Below are positions 1 through 6,420 of a stretch of 10,366 bases of DNA, piece after piece. The DNA lies in contig CAZQEC010000032.1 in assembly GCA_964591565.1 (NCBI GenBank), positions 1 through 10,366 of the forward strand. The letters run 5' to 3'. The stretch is from CAZQEC01 sp964591565 (GTDB lineage Bacteria > Patescibacteriota > UBA1384 > CAJBMM01). The translations under genes were made by a program, and so were the position numbers. The notes below the pieces were generated by a model, which was not told the DNA's origin, ran no database searches, and saw only the letters and a list, made by a program, of their open reading frames with translations. The stretch's first letter is position 1. Each line of letters starts with the position of its first letter.

Positions 1-1258
1 CTTCGGGCTGAAGTCTGGCCATATAGTCAATCCAGGCGGCTGGATAAACGCGACCAGACTGAAAATAAGGGTCATCAACTATGTATTTACCGCCAACTTT
101 GGCGGAAACAACAATCCAATGCCCATATACCCCTTGTTTAATGTGTACAATCACTGGACGCCCATGATCAAGCGCATTATCTAACAAATTAGCATTAAAC
201 GTTTCTTTTCCGCCAGCCACAAACTCTAGTTTGCCGTTAAACGCGCCCGACACACCACCCCAAGCCAGCAGATCGCCATACATCCCACCTACGCCGCGTA
301 ACTTGGATAATACCTGCGGTGGCGTATCGGCCATACCATAACGATTAGCGACCATAGTGACCGCCGTAACCAAACATCCGCTTTCCGCGAAGCTGTCACT
401 GTCATAAGTGTTTGGATCAAGCTTTTGGCTTGCCCAACGTGCGTCGGTTTGGTAATAATGCCACGGTGAGCTGTTGGCGACAATAAAATCACCATCTGCC
501 GCCACATAACCGTCACTCAATTTAATGGCCGCCAAGAATTCGCTAATACGACCATCAACTGCTTTTAGATCAGATTTATATTTACCAATGGTCGCTTCTA
601 AATCCGCGATTGATTTGATAGTCGAATTCGCCAGTTCAATTTTCAACGCCCTTTGCCCATCTAGCGCCCGTTTCTGCGCCGAAACCTGATCTTGTAAAGT
701 GAGTAATCCTAACTTTTCCTTTTCAGCATCAACTCGGTTTTTCTCTAAATCCACTTTCAGACGTTCGATATTTTTAGCTCGATCGTCTATCTCCGCCTCG
801 AGTGCTTGAAAACCTTGCAAATCTGCCACTGCCGCTGAAATAGATTCAAACTCAACCAAGACAAGTGTTGGATTAGAGTTTGCGTTCGAAATATACATAT
901 TATTAAAGACTACTTGTAACTTATCTTTTTCCGCGTTGAGCTGATCCACTTGTAAATTAATCCGGCTAGTTAACTCGCTAATCGCACGATTTGATTTAGA
1001 AATATCTTCCGAGATGTTATTAATCGTCTTTTCCGTCGTCGTGATTTGTTTTTCTAAATTGGCGGTCTCTGACTTTAGGCGCTCTAATACCGTTTTTTGC
1101 TTTTTTTTCTGAATCTCATTTTGATTAATGTTATCTTGAATGGCCTTCTTTTTATTATATTCGTCTTGCAAATTGGCTTTGCCACTCAAAGGAAAAACAG
1201 ATACCAAGACAAGTATCATTAAAAAACGAAAAGCGTTAACACCCATTAATTTTTGCAA
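1..1258 (-). CDS. Secreted coiled-coil protein with C-terminal C39-like cysteine peptidase domain (FtsEX partner), 3' end outside window
   Basis: This gene runs off the left edge after 419 codons. Residues 1-28 form a signal peptide (hydrophobic FLMILVLVSVFPLSG, then KA). About residues 30-245 are charged, heptad-like coiled coil with two helical runs separated by a less charged stretch (around 120-150), as in EnvC, PcsB and RipC. From about 262 there is a papain-like C39_2 domain: Cys295 in ESGCLVTAVTMV, His380 in YGHWIVVSA and Asp395 in YIVDDPYF form the likely triad. It follows ftsX by 23 nt. By analogy with known FtsEX-activated wall hydrolases it is probably a cell-wall hydrolase gated by FtsEX; that role is inferred. 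The start is chosen as TTG at 1258, 6 nt from a strong GGAGG (1269-1265). ATG at 1246 is in frame but 18 nt away and would cut into the signal peptide only slightly. Confidence 0.85.
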   Translation of the reverse strand, partial: MQKLMGVNAFRFLMILVLVSVFPLSGKANLQDEYNKKKAIQDNINQNEIQKKKQKTVLERLKSETANLEKQITTTEKTINNISEDISKSNRAISELTSRINLQVDQLNAEKDKLQVVFNNMYISNANSNPTLVLVEFESISAAVADLQGFQALEAEIDDRAKNIERLKVDLEKNRVDAEKEKLGLLTLQDQVSAQKRALDGQRALKIELANSTIKSIADLEATIGKYKSDLKAVDGRISEFLAAIKLSDGYVAADGDFIVANSSPWHYYQTDARWASQKLDPNTYDSDSFAESGCLVTAVTMVANRYGMADTPPQVLSKLRGVGGMYGDLLAWGGVSGAFNGKLEFVAGGKETFNANLLDNALDHGRPVIVHIKQGVYGHWIVVSAKVGGKYIVDDPYFQSGRVYPAAWIDYMARLQPE

Positions 1259-1281
1259 AACACCCCTCCCCGTCTAATTTA

Positions 1282-2190
1282 TTAGCGCAAAAACTTGCGC
1301 ACCGCCAAATAACTGCAAACCGCGCCCAACAACAAGCCACAAGCTAGTTCAACTATGATAATCAAAACCAGATTGTCGTAAAAGAATTGTTGAAAATCGA
1401 ATGTTGGGCTACCAATAAACTGGGTCAAAAACGGCGAGGCCGCTTTGGCGCCAAGCACTAAAACAACCGTTGTGACAACTGTGGCAATTAACCCGTATAA
1501 AATGCCTTCAAGAATAAATGGAAACTTAATGTACCAACCAGTCGCGCCAACCAATTGCATTATTTCAATCTCCTCATGGCGCGTTAAAATGGTCAAACGG
1601 ATGGTGTTATAAACAACCAAAATAGCAATTAAACTAAATAAAATACTCAAATAAAGCGCCGTTTTTTTGACAAATGACGTCAGATTAATAAACTTATCAA
1701 TCAGCGATTTATTTTGTTTGTAACTAATGTTTTCGATTTCAGCATCGTAAGGGGGCTGATCAATGAAGCTTGCTATTGTTTCAAGCGATGAGGCCTCATT
1801 GGCTTTAACCGATAAACTGCGGGGCAAGCGACTGCCATAGCCTTGATCGAGCAATTTAAGCACAGTGGCTTGATATTTTGAGCGGTCGCGCAGGCGTTTT
1901 TGGGCTTCTTCACGCGAGATGAAAGTGACTTCTTTAACGTCTGGACGCGCCTTCAGTAATAACTGCAGTTCATTAATTTGTGCATCGGTGGCTGATTCTT
2001 TGAAAAACACCGCCACATCAATTTTTTCTTGCAGTGTTTTGGCGGTCACATTGATTGACATATTGAGGATGATAAATAACGCCACCGTAAACACCGTCAT
2101 AGCCATCATCATCGTGGCCGCCAACGATAGCCAGCGATTGCGCCAAAAATCAATTAAGCCAATTTTAATTACTCGTAGAAATGATGTCAT
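1282..2190 (-). CDS. ftsX: Cell division protein FtsX (permease-like subunit)
   Basis: FtsX is the membrane half of the FtsEX complex, which senses the FtsE ATPase cycle and activates a periplasmic or extracytoplasmic wall hydrolase at the septum. The 302-residue product has the family layout: a short cytoplasmic N-terminus, TM1 at about 21-43, a large external loop at about 44-175, then TM2 (177-198), TM3 (224-247) and TM4 (273-296). The segment LTRHEEIEIMQLVGATGWYI (201-220) is the characteristic conserved cytoplasmic loop after TM2. The start is ATG 2190, directly behind AAGGAGG with a 3-nt gap. An in-frame TTG at 2214 lies upstream of that Shine-Dalgarno and is not used in this reading. 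The next gene, 23 nt downstream, encodes the coiled-coil C39 protein that is likely its client. Confidence 0.93.
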   Translation of the reverse strand: MTSFLRVIKIGLIDFWRNRWLSLAATMMMAMTVFTVALFIILNMSINVTAKTLQEKIDVAVFFKESATDAQINELQLLLKARPDVKEVTFISREEAQKRLRDRSKYQATVLKLLDQGYGSRLPRSLSVKANEASSLETIASFIDQPPYDAEIENISYKQNKSLIDKFINLTSFVKKTALYLSILFSLIAILVVYNTIRLTILTRHEEIEIMQLVGATGWYIKFPFILEGILYGLIATVVTTVVLVLGAKAASPFLTQFIGSPTFDFQQFFYDNLVLIIIVELACGLLLGAVCSYLAVRKFLR

Positions 2191-2315
2191 ATTCCTCCTT
2201 GAGGATAAATCCAAAATTCAAAGCACCCCACTGCGCTCTTCGAGCTTCGAGGGGCAGGCGAATCTCGAAACAAATTCGAAATTTCCAAACTAAATAAGAA
2301 AAACCCTTTAATTTT

Positions 2316-2338
2316 CGGATTTCGGATTTCGGATTTCG
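2316..2338. repeat. Tandem CGGATTT x3
   Basis: Three perfect head-to-tail copies of the 7-mer CGGATTT are followed by CG, and preceded by a partial TTT. On the transcribed strand they read AAATCCG. They sit in the ftsE-ftsX spacer. Confidence 0.85.
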
Positions 2339-2353
2339 CCCATTCGATTCTGA

Positions 2354-2383
2354 CTCAGGGCGACCTGAGCTTGTCGAAGGTCG
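2354..2383. repeat. Overlapping double hairpin
   Basis: CTCAGG (2354-2359) and CCTGAG (2364-2369) form a perfect 6-bp stem with a 4-nt loop (GCGA on the plus strand). CGACCT (2361-2366) pairs alternatively with AGGTCG (2378-2383), so the two stems are mutually exclusive. The hairpin lies only 12 nt after the ftsE stop in the direction of transcription, but no T-run follows, so it is not a clear intrinsic terminator. An mRNA-stabilising or processing role is possible; so is a dispersed repeat with no role. Confidence 0.6.
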
Positions 2384-2394
2384 GATTTTATTTA

Positions 2395-3072
2395 TCACAG
2401 TATGTATTTTCCCTTCGCTTGATCGGCCACAATTTTACCGTCACGCAGAGTAATGACCCGTTTTTTTAAAGCGTCTACCACATCTTTATCGTGCGTCGCC
2501 AACATAACCAGTGTGCCTTTTTTGTTAATCTTAAATAAAAGATCAATGATTTCCCATGTGTTGATTGGATCCAAATTGCCGGTCGGCTCGTCGGCGATCA
2601 GAAGTTTCGGCTCGTGCACCAAAGCCCGTGCGATTGAAACCCGCTGTTGCTCGCCACCCGAAAGTTGATTTGGCATATGCCTAGCTTGTGGAGCTAACCC
2701 AACTAGCTCCAACACCGGCATAACCTTAGTTTTAATATCACTGGCCGAAGCTGAACTAACCTCCAAAGCAAAAGCGACGTTTTCATAAATAGTTTTATGC
2801 GGCAAAAGCTTAAAATCTTGAAAAACAACCCCAATTTTACGCCGAAAATACGGCAGTTCACGCGAAGACAGCGTGGTAATGTCTCGCCCAGCTACAACTA
2901 TTTGTCCGGTGGTCGGTTTTTCTTCGGCGATTAGCAGTTTGATTAAGGTCGATTTGCCAGAGCCAGATGGCCCCACAAGAGTCACAAACTCCCCACGATC
3001 GATGAAAAAGCTCAGGTCTTCAACCGCATTTTTTTTACCGTAAGTTTTATTGACGTGAATAAACTCGATTAT
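2395..3072 (-). CDS. ftsE: Cell division ATP-binding protein FtsE
   Basis: FtsE is the cytoplasmic ABC ATPase that pairs with FtsX. Counting from an AUA codon at 3072, the 225-residue product has Walker A GPSGSGKST (34-42), Q-loop Gln85, the signature LSGGEQQRVSIARA (137-150), Walker B LLIADE (157-162), the D-loop GNLD and the H-loop His194 (LATHD). It is full length for FtsE. No ATG, GTG or TTG exists between the in-frame stop (TAA 3078-3076) and a GTG at 2985, which would start only 4 residues before Walker A and delete the A-loop and first strands. Residues read before that GTG (IIEFIHVNKTYGKKNAVEDL) match the normal FtsE N-terminus, so translation should begin at or near 3072. TGA is immediately followed by an in-frame TAA at the end. 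Confidence 0.92.
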   Translation of the reverse strand: MIEFIHVNKTYGKKNAVEDLSFFIDRGEFVTLVGPSGSGKSTLIKLLIAEEKPTTGQIVVAGRDITTLSSRELPYFRRKIGVVFQDFKLLPHKTIYENVAFALEVSSASASDIKTKVMPVLELVGLAPQARHMPNQLSGGEQQRVSIARALVHEPKLLIADEPTGNLDPINTWEIIDLLFKINKKGTLVMLATHDKDVVDALKKRVITLRDGKIVADQAKGKYIL

Positions 3073-3080
3073 GTCTTAAG

Positions 3081-3086
3081 TCCCCT
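3081..3086 (-). promoter_or_regulatory. Shine-Dalgarno AGGGGA placing the ftsE start at AUA
   Basis: AGGGGA lies 8 nt upstream of the AUA codon at 3072-3070, an ideal spacing. No usable canonical start codon lies in the ftsE frame near it, so this site is the main reason for placing initiation at AUA. Confidence 0.6.
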
Positions 3087-3094
3087 AATTCATA

Positions 3095-3122
3095 ATTCTA
3101 TCACCTGCATCGTTTTTCTCAA
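3095..3122 (-). promoter_or_regulatory. Sigma70-type promoter for ftsE
   Basis: On the minus strand there is a -35 TTGAGA (3122-3117), a 16-nt spacer and a -10 TAGAAT (3100-3095). The -10 is preceded by TG and one base (an extended -10). Transcription would begin around 3086-3089, right at the AGGGGA and about 15 nt before the AUA codon. This gives ftsE-ftsX-C39 a transcription unit separate from csaA. Prediction is by eye only. Confidence 0.55.
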
Positions 3123-3190
3123 AACGCCAGATGAATTACATCAATTTAGGCAATGGAATCTTGGAATTTGCTCTTTATAATAGGTGATTG

Positions 3191-3280
3191 CTGTCATTGC
3201 GATCCGTCAGCTGGCGGAGAAGCAATCTTCCTGTATGAAAGAATGGATTGCCACGTCGCTTACGCTCCTCGCAAAGACAG
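3191..3280. repeat. 90-nt imperfect inverted-repeat element
   Basis: The left arm (3191-3227) starts CTGTCATTGCGA and ends GAAGCAATC. The right arm (3246-3280), read on the other strand, starts CTGTCTTTGCGA and ends GTGGCAATC. The outer 12 nt match at 11 positions and the inner 9 at 7, with an 18-nt loop (3228-3245). The left arm carries a 16-nt near-palindrome, TCCGTCAGCTGGCGGA (3203-3218). Elements with ends like GTCATTGCGA...GCAATC are known as non-coding dispersed repeats in many bacteria (from memory). It sits between csaA and the ftsE promoter. The arms also read as short ORFs, which are not genes. Confidence 0.8.
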
Positions 3281-3310
3281 ACTATAAAAAAACCTAGAAC
3301 ATTTTGCCGC

Positions 3311-3628
3311 CTATATAGGAACTTTTTTATCAGATGTAAGCAACATAACATTCCCGTCTTTATCTGGCACACCCAACGTGAGCACTTCCGAATAAAACTG
3401 ACCAATTTGCTTCGGCGGAAAATTGACCACTCCAATGACCAGTTTACCCTTAAGGTCACTTTTCCTATAATGTTTCACAATTTGGACTGATGAATGCTTA
3501 ATCCCAATCTCCGGACCAAAATCAATCGTCAGTTTGTAGGCAGGTTTACGAGCTTCCGGAAAATCATGCGCCTCAATAATTTTACCAACTCTAATGTCAA
3601 CTTTTTCAAAATCTGAGTAATCAATCAC
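3311..3628 (-). CDS. csaA: CsaA-like tRNA-binding-domain protein
   Basis: This 105-residue protein is a single tRNA-binding OB-fold, the domain found in CsaA, the MetRS C-terminus and Arc1p/EMAPII. Matching segments are FEKVDIRVGKIIEA (8-21), PEARKPAYKLTIDFG (25-39), the central VIGVVNFPPKQIG and the final GVPDKDGNVMLLTSDKKVPI. The length is close to stand-alone CsaA (about 110), whose B. subtilis member has been linked to protein export as a chaperone. An appended MetRS domain is excluded because it is a free-standing ORF. The start is GTG at 3628, 5 nt behind AGGAG. It follows the 115-residue unknown gene by 17 nt and is probably cotranscribed with it. Whether it is a chaperone or only an RNA-binding protein cannot be told here. 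Confidence 0.85.
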   Translation of the reverse strand: MIDYSDFEKVDIRVGKIIEAHDFPEARKPAYKLTIDFGPEIGIKHSSVQIVKHYRKSDLKGKLVIGVVNFPPKQIGQFYSEVLTLGVPDKDGNVMLLTSDKKVPI

Positions 3629-3645
3629 TTCTTCTCCTGTCTAGA

Positions 3646-3993
3646 TCATGATTCTTCTGCTTTTATCCATTTAACACCTGAAGCAAATACATTTCGTTCC
3701 CAAGCCTTTTGCGCAAGAGTGCAAATAATAGAAATATCCCATTTTCCGGGCGTCCTATCTATTAATGCCTTGAGATTTTTCGCCAAACCCACATACCGCC
3801 CCTCTTCAACTCCGGTTAAATCAGCGACTAATTTTACTGAAGTTGCCTTCCGCACTTCATCGCTATACAATAAATCATCCCACGCTTCCCACTGCCGGCT
3901 ATCTATTCGCATCTCACGAAATTTTTCACTTAGATCTATGTGACCCTCTGGTTCCAATTCGGGATTTATTCCTTGACTTAATAATTCTGACAT
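3646..3993 (-). CDS. Hypothetical protein, 115 residues
   Basis: I do not recognise this family. The product is soluble, without signal peptide or membrane segment, and alternates acidic and basic helical stretches: an acidic N-terminus (NPELEPEGHIDLSEKF), three Trp residues near QWEAWDDLLY and GKWDISII, and a C-terminal helix ending VKWIKAEES. One Cys is present and no metal or nucleotide motif is visible. The ATG start at 3993 has a good GGGAGA Shine-Dalgarno upstream. It lies 44 nt after trxB and 17 nt before csaA on the same strand, so it is likely cotranscribed with one or both. Codon pattern and clean start/stop support a real gene. Confidence 0.75.
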   Translation of the reverse strand: MSELLSQGINPELEPEGHIDLSEKFREMRIDSRQWEAWDDLLYSDEVRKATSVKLVADLTGVEEGRYVGLAKNLKALIDRTPGKWDISIICTLAQKAWERNVFASGVKWIKAEES

Positions 3994-4037
3994 TGCTTTT
4001 CTCCCATTATGACCTATGCATTATGCATTATTATTTA

Positions 4038-4958
4038 TTATTGATGCATTTGTTCTAGATATTTCTCCACGTCAATGGCCGCTTTGCAACCTGAACCAGC
4101 GGCCGTGACCGCTTGGCGATAGCGCGCATCAAACACATCGCCCGCTATGAAAACGCCTTCAATCTCGGTGTGCGTTTCGTCTTTGATTGTGAGATATCCA
4201 AGGTGATTCATGGCAAGTTGACCTTCAAAAATCTTAGTGTTTGGCGTGTGCCCAATGGCCACAAATACTCCGTCAATCGGCACCTCTTGTATGATACTAT
4301 CTTTGATATTTTTAAGCGTCACCGATTGCACCTGACTCTCACCGTTGATTTTTTCAATTTGGCTATCCCAAATAACCTTAATTTTGGGGTGTTTCAGTAC
4401 GCGGTCTTGCATAATTTTACTGGCTTTAAATTCACTCTTTCGATGTACGATCGTTAATTCTCTGGCAAACTTAGTCAAAAACAACGCCTCTTCCATGGCC
4501 GAATCACCCCCGCCAACCACAATCACTCTCTTTTCCTTAAAAAAGAATCCGTCACAGGTGGCGCAGTACGAAACCCCTTTGCCAGCCAACTCTTTTTCAC
4601 CCGGCACATCAATTTTTTTAGATGACGCCCCAGTGGCAATAATAAGAGCGTCACAGGTAAACTGCTCATTTTCGGATTCAATCACAAATGGTCTTTTGGA
4701 TAAATCTACTTTGGTCGCGTCGCGATCAATTATTTGAGTGCCAAATTGTTCCGCTTGCTGGCGCAAAATTTGGACAAGTTCTGGGCCCAAAATAGATTTA
4801 TGCCCGGGAAAGTTTTCTACCTCAGTCGTGACCATTAATTGACCGCCGGGGGCGTATCCACCGAGTATTAATGGCTTCAAATTAGCTCGCCCAGCGTAAA
4901 TAGCCGCTGTTAAACCAGCTGGGCCAGAACCGAGAATAATGACTTTATGATGTTCCAT
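4038..4958 (-). CDS. trxB: Thioredoxin reductase (NADPH-dependent flavoprotein)
   Basis: The enzyme passes electrons from NADPH through FAD and a redox-active disulfide to thioredoxin in the cytoplasm. The 306-residue product is full length for low-molecular-weight TrxB. The FAD-binding GSGPAGLTAAIYAGRA is at 10-25, the redox motif CATC at 132-135, the NADPH-binding fold VVGGGDSAMEEA at 147-158, the NADP 2'-phosphate region HRKSEFKA at 172-179 (HRR in many homologues, Lys here), and the C-terminal FAD contact IAGDVFD followed by RQAVTAAGSG. The start is ATG 4958, three bases after GGGGAGT. Upstream in-frame codons overlap the C39 gene and are not used. It lies 47 nt after the C39-like peptidase gene. 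Confidence 0.95.
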   Translation of the reverse strand: MEHHKVIILGSGPAGLTAAIYAGRANLKPLILGGYAPGGQLMVTTEVENFPGHKSILGPELVQILRQQAEQFGTQIIDRDATKVDLSKRPFVIESENEQFTCDALIIATGASSKKIDVPGEKELAGKGVSYCATCDGFFFKEKRVIVVGGGDSAMEEALFLTKFARELTIVHRKSEFKASKIMQDRVLKHPKIKVIWDSQIEKINGESQVQSVTLKNIKDSIIQEVPIDGVFVAIGHTPNTKIFEGQLAMNHLGYLTIKDETHTEIEGVFIAGDVFDARYRQAVTAAGSGCKAAIDVEKYLEQMHQ

Positions 4959-5005
4959 CCACTCCCCAATATATTTTAGCTTCGATGATACGACCAATAT
5001 TTTCG

Positions 5006-5794
5006 CTACTTCAACACACCAGAGACTATAATAGCAGTTTTTGCCCCATTTTCCACGTCGCCGCCGTTCCAATCGTGAATAGCATCTAGCAACACTTTAG
5101 CATCATATTGATACTTCAGGCCGCGTCTGGTGCCCGGGTCATTAGTAATAAATCGTCCATCTGCAGTGTAACCACGCACCACTAGCATATGATACCTGGG
5201 GCCTGGTTGTTTGAAGTTTGGATTATGTAAAAACTGCCCTTGAGCTGGTAAGATAATGAGATTTCCCGCCGAAAGCGCTTGCTTAAATGCCTCACTAGAT
5301 ACATTCGAGGATATGCTCGCATCCAACTTAAAATGAGTTCTCAACATTTTGACCGTGTCCGCGGCCGATATGCTAACGTCTGTGCCCAAATTGGTGCGCT
5401 CCCATTCAGCCGCAGTAGCCATTTCGGTTTCCACTTGTTCGGTCGAAGTAATTTTAGTCTGATTAAAATAGTGCCACACCATAATAGCCGATGCTTCCTC
5501 GCATGCCTCTTCGTGAAAGGCATCCCAGTTGGCTGTGGGCGCCTGCGCCGTAAATGGTACGTCTATGTCAACGCTATTCAATATCGATATGATCGGCGAT
5601 TTAGTCGTCTCTGGCGGTATTTCGGTCGCTAGTGGCGTAGATTCAACTGGAGCTGGAGTAACAGGTGTTTCGGCTAGAGTATTTACTTCTGTTAATGTTC
5701 CCTCAAACGTCACCGTCTGATTTCTGCTCATATACCACGCCAACACCGCCACAATTAATAAAAAGCTAGCAAATAACAATAGATATTTTTTCAT
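5006..5794 (-). CDS. Membrane-anchored C39-like cysteine peptidase
   Basis: The 262-residue protein has an N-terminal signal anchor (KK then a hydrophobic run to about residue 21), a Thr/Pro/Glu-rich linker (about 35-70) and a C39_2 papain-like domain from about 78. Likely catalytic residues are Cys98 in EEACEEASAIM, His202 in RYHMLVVRGY and Asp219 in ITNDPGTR; Gln84 in FTAQAP may form the oxyanion hole. The domain should lie outside the cell, tethered to the membrane. Substrate unknown: wall peptide, exported protein or bacteriocin-like leader are all possible. It lacks an ABC transporter partner, so it is unlike lantibiotic-processing C39 domains. Its ATG overlaps the TGA of the upstream HD gene (ATGA), implying translational coupling; a weaker AGAGG lies about 10 nt upstream. 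The window holds a second C39-type protein at 1-1258. Confidence 0.88.
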   Translation of the reverse strand: MKKYLLLFASFLLIVAVLAWYMSRNQTVTFEGTLTEVNTLAETPVTPAPVESTPLATEIPPETTKSPIISILNSVDIDVPFTAQAPTANWDAFHEEACEEASAIMVWHYFNQTKITSTEQVETEMATAAEWERTNLGTDVSISAADTVKMLRTHFKLDASISSNVSSEAFKQALSAGNLIILPAQGQFLHNPNFKQPGPRYHMLVVRGYTADGRFITNDPGTRRGLKYQYDAKVLLDAIHDWNGGDVENGAKTAIIVSGVLK

Positions 5795-6333
5795 GTGTAA
5801 ATGACCTCTTGTAATGGTCTGATGGCGACAATGATATTGGTAATGTGTTCATCTAAAGACAGCTCAATCATTTCAGCGCCATTATAAATGTCTTCCCGAC
5901 TGACGTTTGCCGCAAATCCCTTGTCCTTCATTTTTTTGATTATGGACGAGGCCTCCAAATCCGCTAATTTACCCGGTCTCATGCGCCCAACTGCCACAAT
6001 AAACCCGCATAATTCGTCGCAAGCGAATAATGCCTTGTCCATCAAGGCAATTGGCGCAATGGCGTCTTTACCACCATGAGCGTTGATCGCTTGAATAACA
6101 GACGAATGAGCTCCCCGTGCTCCGAGCTCGCGCATTATATGTTGAGGATGTTCGTGCGGATAGCGTTCCCAATCGGCGTCGTGGGCTAAACCGGCCAAAC
6201 CCCACATTTCTTCGTCTTCACCAAACTTGCGCGCGTACCACCGCATGGCCGCTTCAACACACAACATGTGATTGATTAAGTTCTCGCTTGCCACTAAATT
6301 GGTCACTAATTTTAAGACGTCATCTCGTTGCAT
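5791..6333 (-). CDS. HD-superfamily hydrolase
   Basis: The 180-residue cytoplasmic protein has the HD metal-binding pattern: His22 in NHMLCVEAAM, His51-Asp52 in LAGLAHDADWE, further His60/His62 and His86 in INAHGGKD, and Asp106 in LFACDELCG. It resembles the predicted hydrolases of COG2316 (from memory). HD proteins hydrolyse phosphomonoesters or phosphodiesters of nucleotides; the substrate here is unknown. Start at ATG 6333 fits the family, although the Shine-Dalgarno (AGAGA) is weak. It is the first gene of the leftward group and is divergent from the coiled-coil gene at 6421. No convincing promoter was identified for it. Confidence 0.88.
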   Translation of the reverse strand: MQRDDVLKLVTNLVASENLINHMLCVEAAMRWYARKFGEDEEMWGLAGLAHDADWERYPHEHPQHIMRELGARGAHSSVIQAINAHGGKDAIAPIALMDKALFACDELCGFIVAVGRMRPGKLADLEASSIIKKMKDKGFAANVSREDIYNGAEMIELSLDEHITNIIVAIRPLQEVIYT

Positions 6334-6377
6334 AATTTGTCTCTGGCATTAATTTGTAATATTCCTGCGATCAGCTA

Positions 6378-6397
6378 CAGTGATACTGATATATAAT
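6378..6397 (+). promoter_or_regulatory. Promoter -10 (TATAAT) with adjoining palindrome
   Basis: A perfect TATAAT lies at 6392-6397, about 13 nt before the Shine-Dalgarno of the coiled-coil gene. Immediately upstream, CAGT-GAT-ACTG (6378-6388) is a perfect 4-bp inverted repeat that could be an operator. No good -35 hexamer is visible at 16-18 nt, so activation by a factor binding there is possible but speculative. Confidence 0.5.
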
Positions 6398-6420
6398 AGC
6401 CGAAAAGAACAGGAGTGAAC

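Larger units (their letters stand above)
2215..2392. repeat. Repeat-rich spacer between ftsE and ftsX
   Basis: The two genes are separated by 204 nt, although ftsE and ftsX usually overlap or nearly touch. The spacer has no convincing ORF. It holds several repeat-like blocks: a GC-rich stretch bounded by CCCC (2226-2229) and GGGG (2251-2254) with TTCGAG/CTTCGAG repeats inside, a TTCGAA-rich stretch (about 2259-2282), three tandem copies of CGGATTT (2316-2336), and a double hairpin (2354-2383). Pieces like ctgagcttgtcgaagg are familiar as dispersed intergenic repeats in many environmental bacterial genomes; this is from memory and no search was run. Confidence 0.7.

Noticed and set aside
2165..2398. 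ORF across the ftsE-ftsX spacer
   Set aside because: It is built from repeat sequence, has no Shine-Dalgarno and no plausible protein features.
3175..3490. ORFs on both strands over the inverted-repeat element and the csaA 3' end
   Set aside because: They are shadows of the repeat arms and of csaA, with basic, low-plausibility translations.
5006..5072. N-terminal extension of TrxB into the C39 gene
   Set aside because: The added residues are the out-of-frame C39 3' end. The family start MEHHKVIILGSG at 4958 has its own Shine-Dalgarno.
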